Part shown: positions 37,205 through 46,500 of the stretch, in pieces
How positions within the stretch are numbered: position 1 is the first letter of the stretch
How the letters are laid out: each line of letters starts with the position of its first letter
Source of the DNA: Brachybacterium vulturis
Lineage (GTDB): Bacteria; Actinomycetota; Actinomycetes; Actinomycetales; Dermabacteraceae
DNA length: 64,000 nt
Direction of reading: 5' to 3'
Assembly: GCF_002407185.1 (NCBI RefSeq)
Contig: NZ_CP023563.1
Coordinates: 2,108,001 to 2,172,000 of the forward strand
Position numbers and translations under genes: made by a program
Notes under the pieces: generated by a model
Databases searched by the model: none
Told to the model about the DNA's origin: nothing
Seen by the model: only the letters and a program-made list of their open reading frames with translations

Positions 37205-38023
37205 ATGGAACACAGCACTGCTCCCCGAATCACGGTCGGTGTGTTCGATGCCGACGAGTCCGATCAAGCGGTCCGCTGGGCCGCCCGCCACGCCGCCGCC
37301 GTCGGCGGCAGCCTCCATCTCGTCCACGCCTTCGTCTGGACCGAGCTCGACGTCAACATCGACCCGATCTCCGGGATGGCCGGTTCGGGATTCCGGGGGG
37401 CCGCCCACACCTTGATCCAGGACGCGGTCGCACTCGTGCACGAGACCGGGGTCGAGGTCCCGGTGACCTCCGAGATCGTCGACGGCAATGCGGTGCCGGT
37501 GCTGGTCGAGGCCAGTGAGGAATCAGATCTGCTGGTGCTCGGCGGGCGCGGCATGGGGCGACTGATGACGCTGATCGTCGGCTCCAAGTCGCTGGCATTG
37601 GCGGCGCGGGCCCACTGCCCGGTGGTGGTGGTGCGGGGCAGGATCGACGGGCGCGGCCCCATCGGGCTGGTCCACCACGACATCTCCACCGAGGTGGTCG
37701 CTCGCGCGGCGGACCTCGCCGAGGCCTACGGGCGCGACATCCACCTGGTGGTGCGGCCGGAGACCACGCCGGAGGAGGCCCAGGAGATCCTCGCCGGCAC
37801 CGCGCAGCGGATCGCCCTGACCCACCCCTCGGTGTTCGTCAAGGAGGTGACGATCGCCGTCTCGGACAACCCCAAGCAGCTGATCCGGGCCAGTGAGGAC
37901 GCCAGCTTGATGGTGGTCGCGGGGGAACGCTCGCCCGGTGCCGGCGGCAAGGTCGCCGCGCCGCGGCAGCTGGTCAACGTGCTGCGCTTCGCGAACACCC
38001 CGGTCTGGATCGAACGGGACTGA
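37205..38023 (+). CDS. Universal stress protein, two UspA domains (272 aa)
   Basis: Tandem Usp domains. The first (about residues 8-145) has the ATP-binding signature in GGRGMGRLMTLIVGSKSLALAARAHCPVVVV. The second (about 150-270) keeps the fold but lacks a full glycine motif (VAGERSPGAGGKVAAPRQLVNVL), so it may not bind nucleotide. Such proteins support survival in stasis or hypoxia; the specific role is unknown. It ends 24 bp from the convergent IclR-type gene. Confidence 0.9.
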   Translation: MEHSTAPRITVGVFDADESDQAVRWAARHAAAVGGSLHLVHAFVWTELDVNIDPISGMAGSGFRGAAHTLIQDAVALVHETGVEVPVTSEIVDGNAVPVLVEASEESDLLVLGGRGMGRLMTLIVGSKSLALAARAHCPVVVVRGRIDGRGPIGLVHHDISTEVVARAADLAEAYGRDIHLVVRPETTPEEAQEILAGTAQRIALTHPSVFVKEVTIAVSDNPKQLIRASEDASLMVVAGERSPGAGGKVAAPRQLVNVLRFANTPVWIERD

Positions 38024-38047
38024 GCCGCCTCCGTGCCGGACGGGAGC

Positions 38048-38782
38048 TCAGGAGCCGGCGCGACGCAGCAGCTCGGTGAGATGGTTCGCCGAGCTCATCA
38101 CTGAGGCGGCGTGCAGCCGCCCGGGCTGGCGGGTGATCCGCTCGATCGGTCCGGAGATGCTCAGCGCCGCGACCACCCGGCCGTTGGGTCCGCGCACCGG
38201 GGCGGAGACGGATCCCACCCCGGGTTCGCGCTCACCGATCGACTGCGCCCAGCCGCGGCGGCGCACGGCCGAGAGCTGGGTGGCGGTGAAGCGGGCCCCG
38301 AGCAGACCGCGATGCAGACGGTCCGGCTCCTCCCAGGCCAGCAGGATCTGGGCCGCGGAGCCCGCGCGCATGGTCAGCGCCGCCCCCAGCGGCACGGAGT
38401 CCCGCAGGCCGATCGGCCGCTCCGCGGCGGCCACGCAGATGCGGTGGTCGCCCTGGCGGCGATAGAGCTGGGCGGACTCCCCGGTGTGGTCCCGCAGGGC
38501 TGCCAGCACGGGCCCGGCCGAGGCCAGCAGGCGGTCCTCACCGGCTGCGGCGGCCAGCTCACCCAGGCGCGGACCGAGGATGAATCGGCCCTGCATGTCC
38601 CGCGCGACCAGATGATGGAATTCGAGCGCCACCGCGAGACGGTGGGCGGTGGGCCGGGCCAGGCCGGTCGACTGCACGAGCTGGGCGAGTGTCGCGGGGC
38701 CCGCCTCCAGGGCGCCGAGCACTGTGGCCGCCTTGTCGAGCACGCCGACGCCGCTGCCGTTCTCCTCCGAGGTCTTGTCCAT
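38048..38782 (-). CDS. ndgR: IclR-family regulator, NdgR/LtbR-like (244 aa)
   Basis: N-terminal winged helix-turn-helix (about residues 12-70; [41 protein letters not shown]) and a C-terminal IclR effector domain ([41 protein letters not shown]). Divergence from leuCD is the diagnostic position of NdgR (Streptomyces) and LtbR (Corynebacterium), which control leucine and other amino acid genes. The symbol rests on that context. The start at 38782 is favoured by alignment to the family; the frame reaches 38863. An inverted repeat lies in the divergent promoter region. Confidence 0.88.
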   Translation of the reverse strand: MDKTSEENGSGVGVLDKAATVLGALEAGPATLAQLVQSTGLARPTAHRLAVALEFHHLVARDMQGRFILGPRLGELAAAAGEDRLLASAGPVLAALRDHTGESAQLYRRQGDHRICVAAAERPIGLRDSVPLGAALTMRAGSAAQILLAWEEPDRLHRGLLGARFTATQLSAVRRRGWAQSIGEREPGVGSVSAPVRGPNGRVVAALSISGPIERITRQPGRLHAASVMSSANHLTELLRRAGS

Positions 38783-38795
38783 GGTCCGATACTGC

Positions 38796-38814
38796 CGTCT
38801 TATTGTGTGAGACG
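38796..38814. promoter_or_regulatory. Inverted repeat in the ndgR-leuC intergenic region
   Basis: CGTCT (38796-38800) and AGACG (38810-38814) flank TATTGTGTG. The TATTGT box (38801-38806) fits a -10 for leuC. Position and symmetry suit the operator of the divergent IclR-type regulator. Confidence 0.5.
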
Positions 38815-38852
38815 CAAGTGCATCGCATCGTGGACCAGCACACCATGGAGTG

Positions 38853-38873
38853 AGCGCTCGCACCCCGAGCGCT
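38853..38873 (+). promoter_or_regulatory. Hairpin in the leuC 5' leader
   Basis: AGCGCTCG (38853-38860) pairs perfectly with CGAGCGCT (38866-38873) around CACCC, 50 nt before leuC. There is no T-run and no leucine-rich short ORF before it, so it does not look like a classical attenuator. Confidence 0.4.
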
Positions 38874-38923
38874 GCTCAGCATTCAGGAACGTGCCCCCAC
38901 GACGGGCGCAGGGAAGGATCGAC

Positions 38924-40363
38924 ATGGCGGGGACCCTCGCGGAGAAGGTCTGGGCGGATCACGTGGTCCGCCGCGGTGAGAACGGTGAGCCGGACCTGCT
39001 GTACATCGACCTCCAGCTGCTCCACGAGGTCACCAGCCCGCAGGCCTTCGACGGCCTGCGACAGGAGGGGCGGGCCCCGCGCCGCATCGACCAGACGATC
39101 GCGACCGAGGACCACAACACCCCCACGATCGACATCGACAAGCCGATCGCGGACATCACCTCGCGCACCCAGATCGACACCCTGCGCCGCAATGCCGAGG
39201 AGTTCGGCGTGCGCATCCACTCCCTCGGGGACAAGGAGCAGGGGATCGTGCACGTCGTCGGCCCCCAGCTGGGGCTGACGATGCCGGGTGTCACCGTCGT
39301 CTGCGGCGACTCCCACACCTCGACCCACGGCGCCTTCGGCGCGCTCGCCTTCGGCATCGGCACCAGCGAGGTCGAGCACGTGCTGGCCACCCAGACCCTC
39401 CCGCTGAACCCCTTCAAGACCATGGCGATCACCGTCACGGGATCCCTGAAGCCGGGTGTCACCGCCAAGGACATCATCCTCGCGGTGATCGCGAAGATCG
39501 GCACCGGCGGCGGTGCGGGCTATGTGCTCGAGTACCGCGGCGCGGCGATCCGCGCGCTCTCCATGGAGGGCCGCATGACGATCTGCAACATGTCGATCGA
39601 GGCCGGCGCGCGCGCCGGCATGATCGCCCCGGACGAGACCACCTTCGAGTACGTCAAGGGCCGCCCCCACGCCCCGCAGGGCGAGGACTGGGACACGGCC
39701 GTCGAGCACTGGAGGACGCTGCGCACCGACGACGACGCCACCTTCGACGCCGAGGTGGTCATCGACGCGGACACTCTCGAGCCCTTCGTCACCTGGGGCA
39801 CCAATCCCGGTCAGGGCCTTCCGCTGTCCGGCCGGGTCCCCGCCCCGGAGGACTTCACCGACGACAACTCCCGCCACGCCGCCGAGCGTGCCCTGGAGTA
39901 CATGGATCTCGTCCCCGGCACGCTGCTGAAGGACATCAGGGTCGACACCGTCTTCATGGGCTCGTGCACCAACGGCCGCATCGAGGACCTGCGGGCCTTC
40001 GCCTCCGTGCTCGAGGGCCGCACCAAGCATCCGGATGTGCGGGTGCTGGTGGTGCCGGGCTCGGCGCGGGTGCGCCTGCAGGCCGAGCAGGAGGGCCTGG
40101 ACGAGGTGTTCCTCGCCTTCGGCGCCGAGTGGCGTCAGGCCGGCTGCTCGATGTGCCTGGGCATGAACCCCGACCAGCTGGCACCGGGGGAGCGCGCCGC
40201 CTCCACCTCCAACCGCAACTTCGAGGGTCGTCAGGGCAAGGGCGGACGCACCCACCTGGTCTCGCCGGTGGTGGCCGCGGCCACCGCCGTGCGCGGCACC
40301 CTGTCCTCCCCGTCGGACCTCGGTGCCGATGCCGCCCCCTCCGACCTCCAGCCCGTCGCCTGA
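38924..40363 (+). CDS. leuC: 3-isopropylmalate dehydratase large subunit (479 aa)
   Basis: Aconitase-family [4Fe-4S] enzyme isomerising 2- to 3-isopropylmalate, and probably citramalate to methylmalate with CimA present. Motifs: [46 protein letters not shown], and cluster cysteines in [13 protein letters not shown] and [29 protein letters not shown] is the conserved C-terminal motif. GGGAAGG precedes the ATG. It forms an operon with leuD (24-nt gap) and is 20 kb from leuB. Confidence 0.97.
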   Translation: MAGTLAEKVWADHVVRRGENGEPDLLYIDLQLLHEVTSPQAFDGLRQEGRAPRRIDQTIATEDHNTPTIDIDKPIADITSRTQIDTLRRNAEEFGVRIHSLGDKEQGIVHVVGPQLGLTMPGVTVVCGDSHTSTHGAFGALAFGIGTSEVEHVLATQTLPLNPFKTMAITVTGSLKPGVTAKDIILAVIAKIGTGGGAGYVLEYRGAAIRALSMEGRMTICNMSIEAGARAGMIAPDETTFEYVKGRPHAPQGEDWDTAVEHWRTLRTDDDATFDAEVVIDADTLEPFVTWGTNPGQGLPLSGRVPAPEDFTDDNSRHAAERALEYMDLVPGTLLKDIRVDTVFMGSCTNGRIEDLRAFASVLEGRTKHPDVRVLVVPGSARVRLQAEQEGLDEVFLAFGAEWRQAGCSMCLGMNPDQLAPGERAASTSNRNFEGRQGKGGRTHLVSPVVAAATAVRGTLSSPSDLGADAAPSDLQPVA

Positions 40364-40387
40364 CCTGCCACTCCAGGAGTTCCTGAC

Positions 40388-40996
40388 ATGGAAGCCTTCA
40401 CCACCCACACCGGCATCGGCGTCCCGCTGCGTCGCAGCAACGTCGACACCGACCAGATCATCCCCGCCGTCTACCTCAAGCGCGTCACCAAGACGGGCTT
40501 CGACGACGGCCTGTTCAACGCCTGGCGGACCAATGACCCCGAGTTCGTGCTGAACCGGCCCGCCTACGCGAAGGGCTCGGTGCTGGTGGCCGGCCCCGAC
40601 TTCGGCACCGGCTCCTCCCGCGAGCACGCCGTCTGGGCGCTGCGTGACTACGGCTTCAAGGCCGTCCTCTCCACGCGCTTCGCGGAGATCTTCCGCGGCA
40701 ACGCGGGCAAGCAGGGCCTGGTCGCGGGCATCCTCTCCCCGGACGACATCGAGCAGCTGTGGAAGATCCTCGAGGAGAACCCCGGCACCGAGGTCACCGT
40801 GGATCTCGAGAACCGGCAGGCCCACGCCGGGGACAGCACCTTCCGCTTCGAGATCGACGACTACACCCGCTGGCGCCTGATGGAGGGCCTCGACGACATC
40901 GGCCTGACCCTGCGCCATGAGGAGGACATCACCGCCTTCGAGGCGACGCGCCCCTCCTGGATGCCGAAGACCCTGCCCGCCCGCACCGCCGACTGA
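40388..40996 (+). CDS. leuD: 3-isopropylmalate dehydratase small subunit (202 aa)
   Basis: Swivelling-domain partner of LeuC. Motifs: [39 protein letters not shown] and the active-site [43 protein letters not shown]. Length is normal. AGGAG lies 8 nt before the ATG at 40388. Confidence 0.97.
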   Translation: MEAFTTHTGIGVPLRRSNVDTDQIIPAVYLKRVTKTGFDDGLFNAWRTNDPEFVLNRPAYAKGSVLVAGPDFGTGSSREHAVWALRDYGFKAVLSTRFAEIFRGNAGKQGLVAGILSPDDIEQLWKILEENPGTEVTVDLENRQAHAGDSTFRFEIDDYTRWRLMEGLDDIGLTLRHEEDITAFEATRPSWMPKTLPARTAD

Positions 40997-41045
40997 GGTC
41001 CGCCTCCGGGCGTCCGCCCCCAGCCTCCCTCCGGGGTCGCTCCGG

Positions 41046-41051
41046 TATGGT
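41046..41051 (+). promoter_or_regulatory. Putative -10 box TATGGT upstream of murA
   Basis: TATGGT 54 nt before the murA start, in the leuD-murA spacer. It would give a leader of about 50 nt. No convincing -35 partner. Confidence 0.35.
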
Positions 41052-41105
41052 GACCCGGTCAGAGAGGGGCGTCCGCGGATGCCCGACCGTCGAGGCAAGG
41101 ACACC

Positions 41106-42425
41106 ATGAGTTCGACATTCCATGTGCGCGGAGGACGCCCGCTCGACGGTGAGATCACCGTGCGCGGGGCGAAGAACCTGGTCTCGAAGGCAATGGTCGC
41201 CGCCCTCCTCGGGGAGGGCCCCAGCGTGCTGCGCTCGGTGCCCGACATCAGCGACGTCCGGATCGTCTCGAACCTGCTGTCGATCCACGGCGTCAAGGTC
41301 GAGCACGACATCACCGCCGGCACGCTGCGGATGGATCCCTCGAACGTCGAGCAGGCGCACGTCGCAGACATCGACGCGCACGCCGGCAGCTCACGCATCC
41401 CGATCCTCTTCTGCGGTCCGCTGCTGCACCGCCTCGGCGAGGCGATCATCCCTGATCTCGGCGGCTGCCGGATCGGGGATCGCCCGATCAACTACCACCT
41501 CGATGTGCTGCGCAGCTTCGGGGCGGTGGTCGACAAGCGCGAGATGGGCATCTACATCACCGCGCCGGACGGTCTGCGCGGCACCAAGATCCATCTCGAG
41601 TACCCGAGCGTGGGCGCGACCGAGCAGGTGCTGCTCACGGCGGTCCGGGCGCAGGGCATCACCGAGCTCACAGGCGCCGCGGTCGAGCCGGAGATCGAGG
41701 ACCTCATCGCGGTGCTGCAGAAGATGGGCGCGCTCATCTCGCTGCAGACCGACCGCACGATCACCATCGAGGGCGTCGAGACCCTGGGCGGCTACCAGCA
41801 CACGGCGCTGGGTGACCGCATCGAGGCCGGATCCTGGGCCTGCGCCGCCCTGGTGACCGAGGGCGACGTCTTCGTGCGCGGCGCCCAGCAGAAGCCGATG
41901 GCGACCTTCCTCAACGTCTTCCGCAAGGTGGGCGGAGGGATCGAGATCCGCGAGGACGGCATCCGCTTCTTCCATCCCGGCACGCCGCTGAAGGCGATCG
42001 CCCTGGAGACCGACGTGCATCCCGGCTTCATGACCGACTGGCAGCAGCCGCTGGTGGTCGCGCTCACGCAGGCCGACGGCATCTCCATCCTCCACGAGAC
42101 CGTCTACGAGAACCGTCTGGGATTCACCTCGGCGCTGAACGACATGGGCGCCCGTATCCAGGTGTACCGCGAATGCCTGGGCGGCTCGAGCTGCCGCTTC
42201 GGCCGCAGCAACTTCAAGCACTCCGCGGTGGTCTCCGGCCCCCACGCCCTGCACAGCGCCGATATCACGGTGCCGGACCTGCGCGGCGGCTTCTCCTACC
42301 TGATCGCCGCGCTCGGTGCCGAGGGGACCTCCACCATCCGTGGCATCGACCTCATCGATCGTGGCTACGAGTCCTTCCGGGAGAAGCTCTCCGCGCTCGG
42401 CGCCGAGTACTGGGAAGAGGACTGA
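41106..42425 (+). CDS. murA: UDP-N-acetylglucosamine 1-carboxyvinyltransferase (439 aa)
   Basis: First committed step of peptidoglycan synthesis, adding enolpyruvate from PEP to UDP-GlcNAc. The conserved RGAKNLVSKAM (Lys-Asn pair) begins near residue 18. The PEP-binding cysteine loop reads LGGCRIGDRP, so the Cys targeted by fosfomycin is present. The C-terminal domain ends RGYESFREKLSALGAEYWEED. A weak AAGG precedes the ATG; an upstream in-frame ATG at 40917 overlaps leuD. It heads a run of envelope and lipid genes. Confidence 0.95.
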   Translation: MSSTFHVRGGRPLDGEITVRGAKNLVSKAMVAALLGEGPSVLRSVPDISDVRIVSNLLSIHGVKVEHDITAGTLRMDPSNVEQAHVADIDAHAGSSRIPILFCGPLLHRLGEAIIPDLGGCRIGDRPINYHLDVLRSFGAVVDKREMGIYITAPDGLRGTKIHLEYPSVGATEQVLLTAVRAQGITELTGAAVEPEIEDLIAVLQKMGALISLQTDRTITIEGVETLGGYQHTALGDRIEAGSWACAALVTEGDVFVRGAQQKPMATFLNVFRKVGGGIEIREDGIRFFHPGTPLKAIALETDVHPGFMTDWQQPLVVALTQADGISILHETVYENRLGFTSALNDMGARIQVYRECLGGSSCRFGRSNFKHSAVVSGPHALHSADITVPDLRGGFSYLIAALGAEGTSTIRGIDLIDRGYESFREKLSALGAEYWEED

Positions 42426-42427
42426 GG

Positions 42428-43006
42428 ATGAACGATCTGCCCGACGAGGACCGGATCACCGGCCCGCTTCCCGGAGCCGCCGGCTCCCTGGCGCTGCGGG
42501 ACATCCCGATCCCCGACTACTGCGATGTGGTGATCGTGCCCACCGCCGGTGTCGACGAGACCGATCCGCGGGTCTGGGCCGAGGCGATCTTCTCCCACGA
42601 GAACACTCCGCTGTCCTCCCGCGGTCTGCGGGCGCTGCGTGATGAGACCATCCGCCTGTTCGACATGGTGCCGCCGCCGCAGAAGGAGTTCGTCACCGAC
42701 GAGGTGGTCGGCTCCGAGGCCCTGATCATCGACGACGACGAGAAGCTGCGCGTCCGCATCGGGGTGGCGCTGCTGCCGGGCGGTGACCTGCTGCAGGTCA
42801 CCACGGCGGTGAAGTACCGCTCGGTCCGCGGGCGTCTCGCCTTCGCTCCGCGTCGGCTGATGCACGCCGCAGCGGTCAACACCCTGGCACGTCGGGCACC
42901 GACCACCCTGCGCCGACGTGCCCTGGCGAGCGATCCCCGGGGGGCCGCGCTGAGCGGACAGGTCTCCCGCAAGGCGCTCGGCCGGGGCCCCTCGACGCGC
43001 CGATGA
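42428..43006 (+). CDS. DUF2867-like protein (192 aa)
   Basis: Soluble protein with an N-terminal PDYCDVVIVPTAGVDETDPRVWAEAIF, a middle LRDETIRLFDMVPPP, and a C-terminal LRVRIGVALLPGGDLLQVTTAVKYRSVRGRLAFAPRRLMHAAAVNTLARRA. The end resembles DUF2867, where a conserved 'phi-P-H/M' segment closes the domain. Function unknown; no catalytic residues recognised. The ATG is 2 nt after murA and the stop overlaps plsC by 4 nt, so it belongs to the murA-plsC-gpsA operon. Confidence 0.65.
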   Translation: MNDLPDEDRITGPLPGAAGSLALRDIPIPDYCDVVIVPTAGVDETDPRVWAEAIFSHENTPLSSRGLRALRDETIRLFDMVPPPQKEFVTDEVVGSEALIIDDDEKLRVRIGVALLPGGDLLQVTTAVKYRSVRGRLAFAPRRLMHAAAVNTLARRAPTTLRRRALASDPRGAALSGQVSRKALGRGPSTRR

Positions 43007-43806
43007 CGAGCCTGCTGCGCAGCTGGGACGTGGGCACCGCCCGGGCCCCGCAGCGGCGTGCGGGCGCCGTCATCGGCGTCGCCCAGCTCCCACTGCGCCC
43101 GCTGCTCACACTGCTCGCCAGGCCCCGTTGGCACGGCACCGCGCGCCTGCCCGCCACCGGAGCGGCGATCGTCTGCGGCAACCATCTCAGCGCCTATGAC
43201 GCCTTCGGCTGCGGTCATCTGCTGCAGGCCTCCGGGATCGCACCGCGGTTCCTGGCCAAGGAGTCGTTGTTCCGCATCCCGGTGCTCGGGGCGCTGCTGC
43301 GCGGCGCCCGCCAGATCAGGGTGCGTCGCGGCACCGCCCGCAGCTGCGACGCCCTGGACGATGCGTGGGCCGCACTCGGTCGCGGCGAGGTGATCATGAT
43401 CTTCCCCGAGGGCACCTATACCCGGGATCCCGAGCTGTGGCCGATGCGGGGACGCCTCGGTGCCGCTCGGCTCGCCCTGGACACCGGTGCCCCGCTGCTG
43501 CCGATCGCCACCTGGGGCGGTCGTGCTCTGTGGCCCGTCGGCTCCCCGTTCCCTCGCCCCCGCCCCGGCCGCCACGTGCAGATGCTGGTGGGGGAGCCGT
43601 ACACCGTCTCCCTGCAGGAGGGGGAGACCTCTCAGCAGGCCGCCCGGCGCGTCACCGAGGAGCTGATGGCGCGCATCGCCGCGCTGCTCGGCCGGCTGCG
43701 CGGGCAGCAGCCGCCGACCGTGCTGCATGATGGTCGCCGCGACGCCCACCGCCCCGAGGTCGGCAGGCCCCAGCGCGGGTATCGAGCCTGGAAGCAGACC
43801 TCATGA
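43003..43806 (+). CDS. plsC: 1-acylglycerol-3-phosphate O-acyltransferase family protein (267 aa)
   Basis: Acyltransferase of the PlsC/LPLAT family, making phosphatidic acid. The catalytic HX4D motif is NHLSAYD (His61, Asp66); the phosphate-binding motif is MIFPEGTYTRDPELWPMRGRLGAARLAL. Length is typical, with a basic, glutamine-rich C-terminal tail (GRLRGQQPPTVL...HRPEVGRPQRGYRAWKQTS) of unknown use. It starts in the previous gene (ATGA) and overlaps gpsA by 4 nt. Confidence 0.92.
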   Translation: MTSLLRSWDVGTARAPQRRAGAVIGVAQLPLRPLLTLLARPRWHGTARLPATGAAIVCGNHLSAYDAFGCGHLLQASGIAPRFLAKESLFRIPVLGALLRGARQIRVRRGTARSCDALDDAWAALGRGEVIMIFPEGTYTRDPELWPMRGRLGAARLALDTGAPLLPIATWGGRALWPVGSPFPRPRPGRHVQMLVGEPYTVSLQEGETSQQAARRVTEELMARIAALLGRLRGQQPPTVLHDGRRDAHRPEVGRPQRGYRAWKQTS

Positions 43807-44816
43807 TGACCACTCCACCGACCGCTCCCCGCCGTCTCGCCGTCCTCGGTGCCGGCAGCTGGGGCACCACCTTCGCCCGCGTCCTCGCCGACGGCGGGTC
43901 CGAGGTCGTGCTCTGGGCCCGCCGCGAGGAGGTCGCACGCGAGATCCGCGAGCAGCACAGCAACCGCGCCTATCTCCCTGACCATTCCCTGCCCGAGACG
44001 ATCCACGGCACCTCCGACCTCGGCGCGGCGCTCGAGGGGGTCGACGGAGTCGTGATCGCGATCCCCGCCCAGTCGCTGCGCGCGACCCTCGCACCCCATG
44101 CCGCCCTGCCCGAGGTCCCGGTGCTGTCGCTGACCAAGGGGATCGAGCGCGGCACCGACGCCCGCATCAGCGAGGTCATCGCCGCGGCCGGGGGCGCGGC
44201 GCCGGCACGCATCGGAGTGCTCTCGGGACCGAACCTCTCGGCCGAGATCGCCGAGCGCCGCCCCTGCGCGAGCGTCGTCGCCGCCCCCTCCCAGCAGCTC
44301 GCGGAGACCTTCGCCGCCTGGTGCCGGGCACCCTACCTGCGGGCCTACACCTCCACCGACGTGGTCGGGGTGGAGGTCGCCGGCGCCGTGAAGAACGTCA
44401 TCGCGATCGCGGTGGGCGCCGCGGTCGGGCTGGGGCACGGCCACAACACCACCGCCAGCCTGATCACCCGGGGCCTCGCCGAGATCACCCGGCTCGGCGT
44501 CGCACTCGGCGGCCAGGGGGAGACCTTCGCGGGCCTGGCCGGGCTGGGCGACCTGGTCGCCACCTGCGCGTCCCCGCTGAGCCGCAACCACCGCCTGGGC
44601 CTCGCCCTCGGGCGGGGGCTGGACGTGGAGGCCGCCGCCGCCGAGGTGGGCCAGACCGCCGAGGGCGTCGCCACCGCCCGGGCGGTCGCGGATCTCGCCG
44701 CGCGGCTCGGGGTGGACATGCCGATCACCCGAGCCGTGGTCGCCGTCGTGGACCATGGCGAGGGCATCGATGAGGTCACCACGGCGCTGTTGTCCCGCTC
44801 GGTCCGCCCCGAATGA
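43803..44816 (+). CDS. gpsA: NAD(P)-dependent glycerol-3-phosphate dehydrogenase (337 aa)
   Basis: Reduces dihydroxyacetone phosphate to sn-glycerol 3-phosphate for phospholipid synthesis. N-terminal Rossmann motif LAVLGAGSWGTTFARVLADGG; catalytic Lys in VEVAGAVKNVIAIAVGAAVGLGHGHNT; RGLAEITRLGVALGG and FAGLAGLGDLVATC motifs follow. Start is ATG 43803 or 43806, both plausible. Coupled to plsC; ddl follows 14 nt later but with its own -10 box. Confidence 0.96.
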   Translation: MMTTPPTAPRRLAVLGAGSWGTTFARVLADGGSEVVLWARREEVAREIREQHSNRAYLPDHSLPETIHGTSDLGAALEGVDGVVIAIPAQSLRATLAPHAALPEVPVLSLTKGIERGTDARISEVIAAAGGAAPARIGVLSGPNLSAEIAERRPCASVVAAPSQQLAETFAAWCRAPYLRAYTSTDVVGVEVAGAVKNVIAIAVGAAVGLGHGHNTTASLITRGLAEITRLGVALGGQGETFAGLAGLGDLVATCASPLSRNHRLGLALGRGLDVEAAAAEVGQTAEGVATARAVADLAARLGVDMPITRAVVAVVDHGEGIDEVTTALLSRSVRPE

Positions 44817-44817
44817 A

Positions 44818-44823
44818 TATGCT
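44818..44823 (+). promoter_or_regulatory. -10 box TATGCT for leaderless ddl
   Basis: TATGCT ends 7 nt before the ATG at 44831. It starts right after the gpsA stop codon, so ddl can be expressed separately as a leaderless mRNA. Confidence 0.55.
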
Positions 44824-44830
44824 CTGAGGC

Positions 44831-45946
44831 ATGAGAACCACCGTCGCCCTCCTGTTCGGCGGCCGCAGCGGCGAGCACGGCATCTCGTGCGTCACCGCCG
44901 GCGGCATCCTGGCCGCGATCGATCGCGAGCGCTTCGAGGTGATCGCGCTCGGCATCACCCGGGAGGGCCGCTGGATCCACGTCTCCGACGACCCCAGCGA
45001 CTGGACGCTGGTCGACGGCCGCGCCCCGGAGGTCGATCCCACCGGCAACGAAGTGCTGCTTCCCGACGCCCGTCACCGTCCCGGGGAGCGGATCACGCTG
45101 CGCACCGTGCGGGACGGCGCCGTCCACGACCTCGCCGACATCGACGTCCTCTGGCCGCTGCTGCACGGCGCCTACGGCGAGGACGGCACGGTCCAGGGCA
45201 TGCTCGAGATGCTCGACATCCCCTACGTGGGCAGCGGCGTGCTCGCCTCGGCCACGGCGATGGACAAATCCGCCACGAAGCTCGTGCTGCGGTCCGCCGG
45301 CCTCGAGTGCGCCCCCGGCATCGTGGTCCACGAGGACGGTTGGGCGTCCGAGTCCCATCGGGTCGCCACCTACCTGCGCGACACCCACCCGCTGCCCTGG
45401 TTCGTCAAGCCGGCCCGGGCCGGGTCGAGCCTCGGGGTGACCCGGGTGAGCGACCCCGAGAAGCTGGAGGCGGCGATCGGGAGCGCCTTCGCCGTGGACC
45501 CCAAGGTCCTGGTGGAGGAGGGTCTGGACGCGCGTGAGGTCGAGTGCGGCGTGCTCCAGGGCCGGGACGGCCGCGAGCCCAGCACCACCCTGCCCGGTGA
45601 GGTGAAGGTCGGCGCGGACCTCGACTTCTACGACTTCGAGGCGAAGTACTTCGGCAAGGGCACCGTGAGCATCGACGTGCCCGCCTCACTGCCCGATGCC
45701 GTGCTCGAGGAGGCCCGCGAGGTGGCCGGCCGCGCGTTCCGGGCGCTGGGCCTGGAAGGACTGGCGCGGGTCGACATGTTCGTCACCTCCGACCACCGGG
45801 TGCTGGTCAACGAGGTCAACACGATGCCGGGCTTCACCCCGTACTCGATGTTCCCGGTGCTCTGGGAGAACATGGGGCTGAGCTATGCGGATCTCATCGC
45901 CGAGCTGATCGAGCAGGCCCGTGCCCGTCGTCTCGGCGCGCGCTGA
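44831..45946 (+). CDS. ddl: D-alanine-D-alanine ligase (371 aa)
   Basis: ATP-grasp enzyme making the D-Ala-D-Ala end of peptidoglycan precursors. Motifs: VALLFGGRSGEHGISCVTAGGIL, LHGAYGEDGTVQGMLEMLDIPYVGSGVLASATAMDKSATK, WFVKPARAGSSLGVTRV, and RVLVNEVNTMPGFTPYSMFPVLWENMG. Length is normal. The omega-loop region carries the usual Tyr (YDFEAKY), typical of D-Ala rather than D-Lac specificity. It ends 17 nt from the convergent lipoprotein gene. Confidence 0.96.
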   Translation: MRTTVALLFGGRSGEHGISCVTAGGILAAIDRERFEVIALGITREGRWIHVSDDPSDWTLVDGRAPEVDPTGNEVLLPDARHRPGERITLRTVRDGAVHDLADIDVLWPLLHGAYGEDGTVQGMLEMLDIPYVGSGVLASATAMDKSATKLVLRSAGLECAPGIVVHEDGWASESHRVATYLRDTHPLPWFVKPARAGSSLGVTRVSDPEKLEAAIGSAFAVDPKVLVEEGLDAREVECGVLQGRDGREPSTTLPGEVKVGADLDFYDFEAKYFGKGTVSIDVPASLPDAVLEEAREVAGRAFRALGLEGLARVDMFVTSDHRVLVNEVNTMPGFTPYSMFPVLWENMGLSYADLIAELIEQARARRLGAR

Positions 45947-45963
45947 GAACTGCGGGCTGAGGG

Positions 45964-46461
45964 TTACTGCACATCCCCGGGGCCGATGCAGCGCTCCGTG
46001 GCCTCGATGTTCCGGGTGATCACCTGGGCGAGGTCCAGTGCCGCGCCGGAGGGCTGATCGGGCGCGGCCGAGCTCGGCACCGACACGTCGACCGCCGGTT
46101 CGCGTCCGTAGGTGGTGTACAGGAATCCCGGGTCCTCGCCCTCGAGCTCCTGGACGATCCAGTCGACCTCCACCCCGTTGCCGTCGGCGAGAGTGGTGCA
46201 CAGCTCCGTGGTGGGACCGGGTGGGGTGACGCCGCAGCGCATCACGATGGTGTCCTCGCCGCTGCCCCAGGCGACGGTGCCCTGGCTCGAGGTCTCCGTC
46301 CGTTCCAAGCCCAGCACCTCGGGCGGGGCACCGAGCACGACGTCGGCGCAGGTGGGATCCGCGGCCTCGGGACCGGGAGGCACCTGCACGGTGCCGCAGG
46401 AGACGAGACCGAGGGCCATCAGGCCGGTGACGGGCAGGGCGAGCAGACGAGAGCGGAGCAC
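45964..46461 (-). CDS. DUF3515 lipoprotein (165 aa)
   Basis: Secreted lipoprotein: signal LLALPVTGLMALG and lipobox LVSC (Cys about residue 22). The mature part has paired cysteines (TCADVVLG, MRCGVTPP, LCTTLADG, ERCIGPG) that may form disulfides, and an EVDWIVQELEGEDPGFLYTTYGREPAVDV core typical of DUF3515. The family sits between ddl and thiL in many actinobacteria. Function unknown. GTG start at 46461 with a TAGGCT box 6 nt upstream. Confidence 0.85.
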   Translation of the reverse strand: MLRSRLLALPVTGLMALGLVSCGTVQVPPGPEAADPTCADVVLGAPPEVLGLERTETSSQGTVAWGSGEDTIVMRCGVTPPGPTTELCTTLADGNGVEVDWIVQELEGEDPGFLYTTYGREPAVDVSVPSSAAPDQPSGAALDLAQVITRNIEATERCIGPGDVQ

Positions 46462-46467
46462 CCTGCG

Positions 46468-46494
46468 AGCCTATCGGGCACGGTCAGGCAGACT
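46468..46494. promoter_or_regulatory. Compact divergent promoters between DUF3515 and thiL
   Basis: TAGGCT on the minus strand (46468-46473) lies 6 nt before the DUF3515 GTG. CAGACT on the plus strand (46489-46494) lies 6 nt before the thiL ATG. The start codons are only 39 bp apart and both transcripts would be leaderless. Confidence 0.5.
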
Positions 46495-46500
46495 GGGCAC

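Noticed and set aside
38818..38853. Short GTG ORF ([11 protein letters not shown]) as a leuC leader peptide
   Set aside because: It contains no leucine codon, and the hairpin after it lacks a T-run, so it does not fit attenuation.
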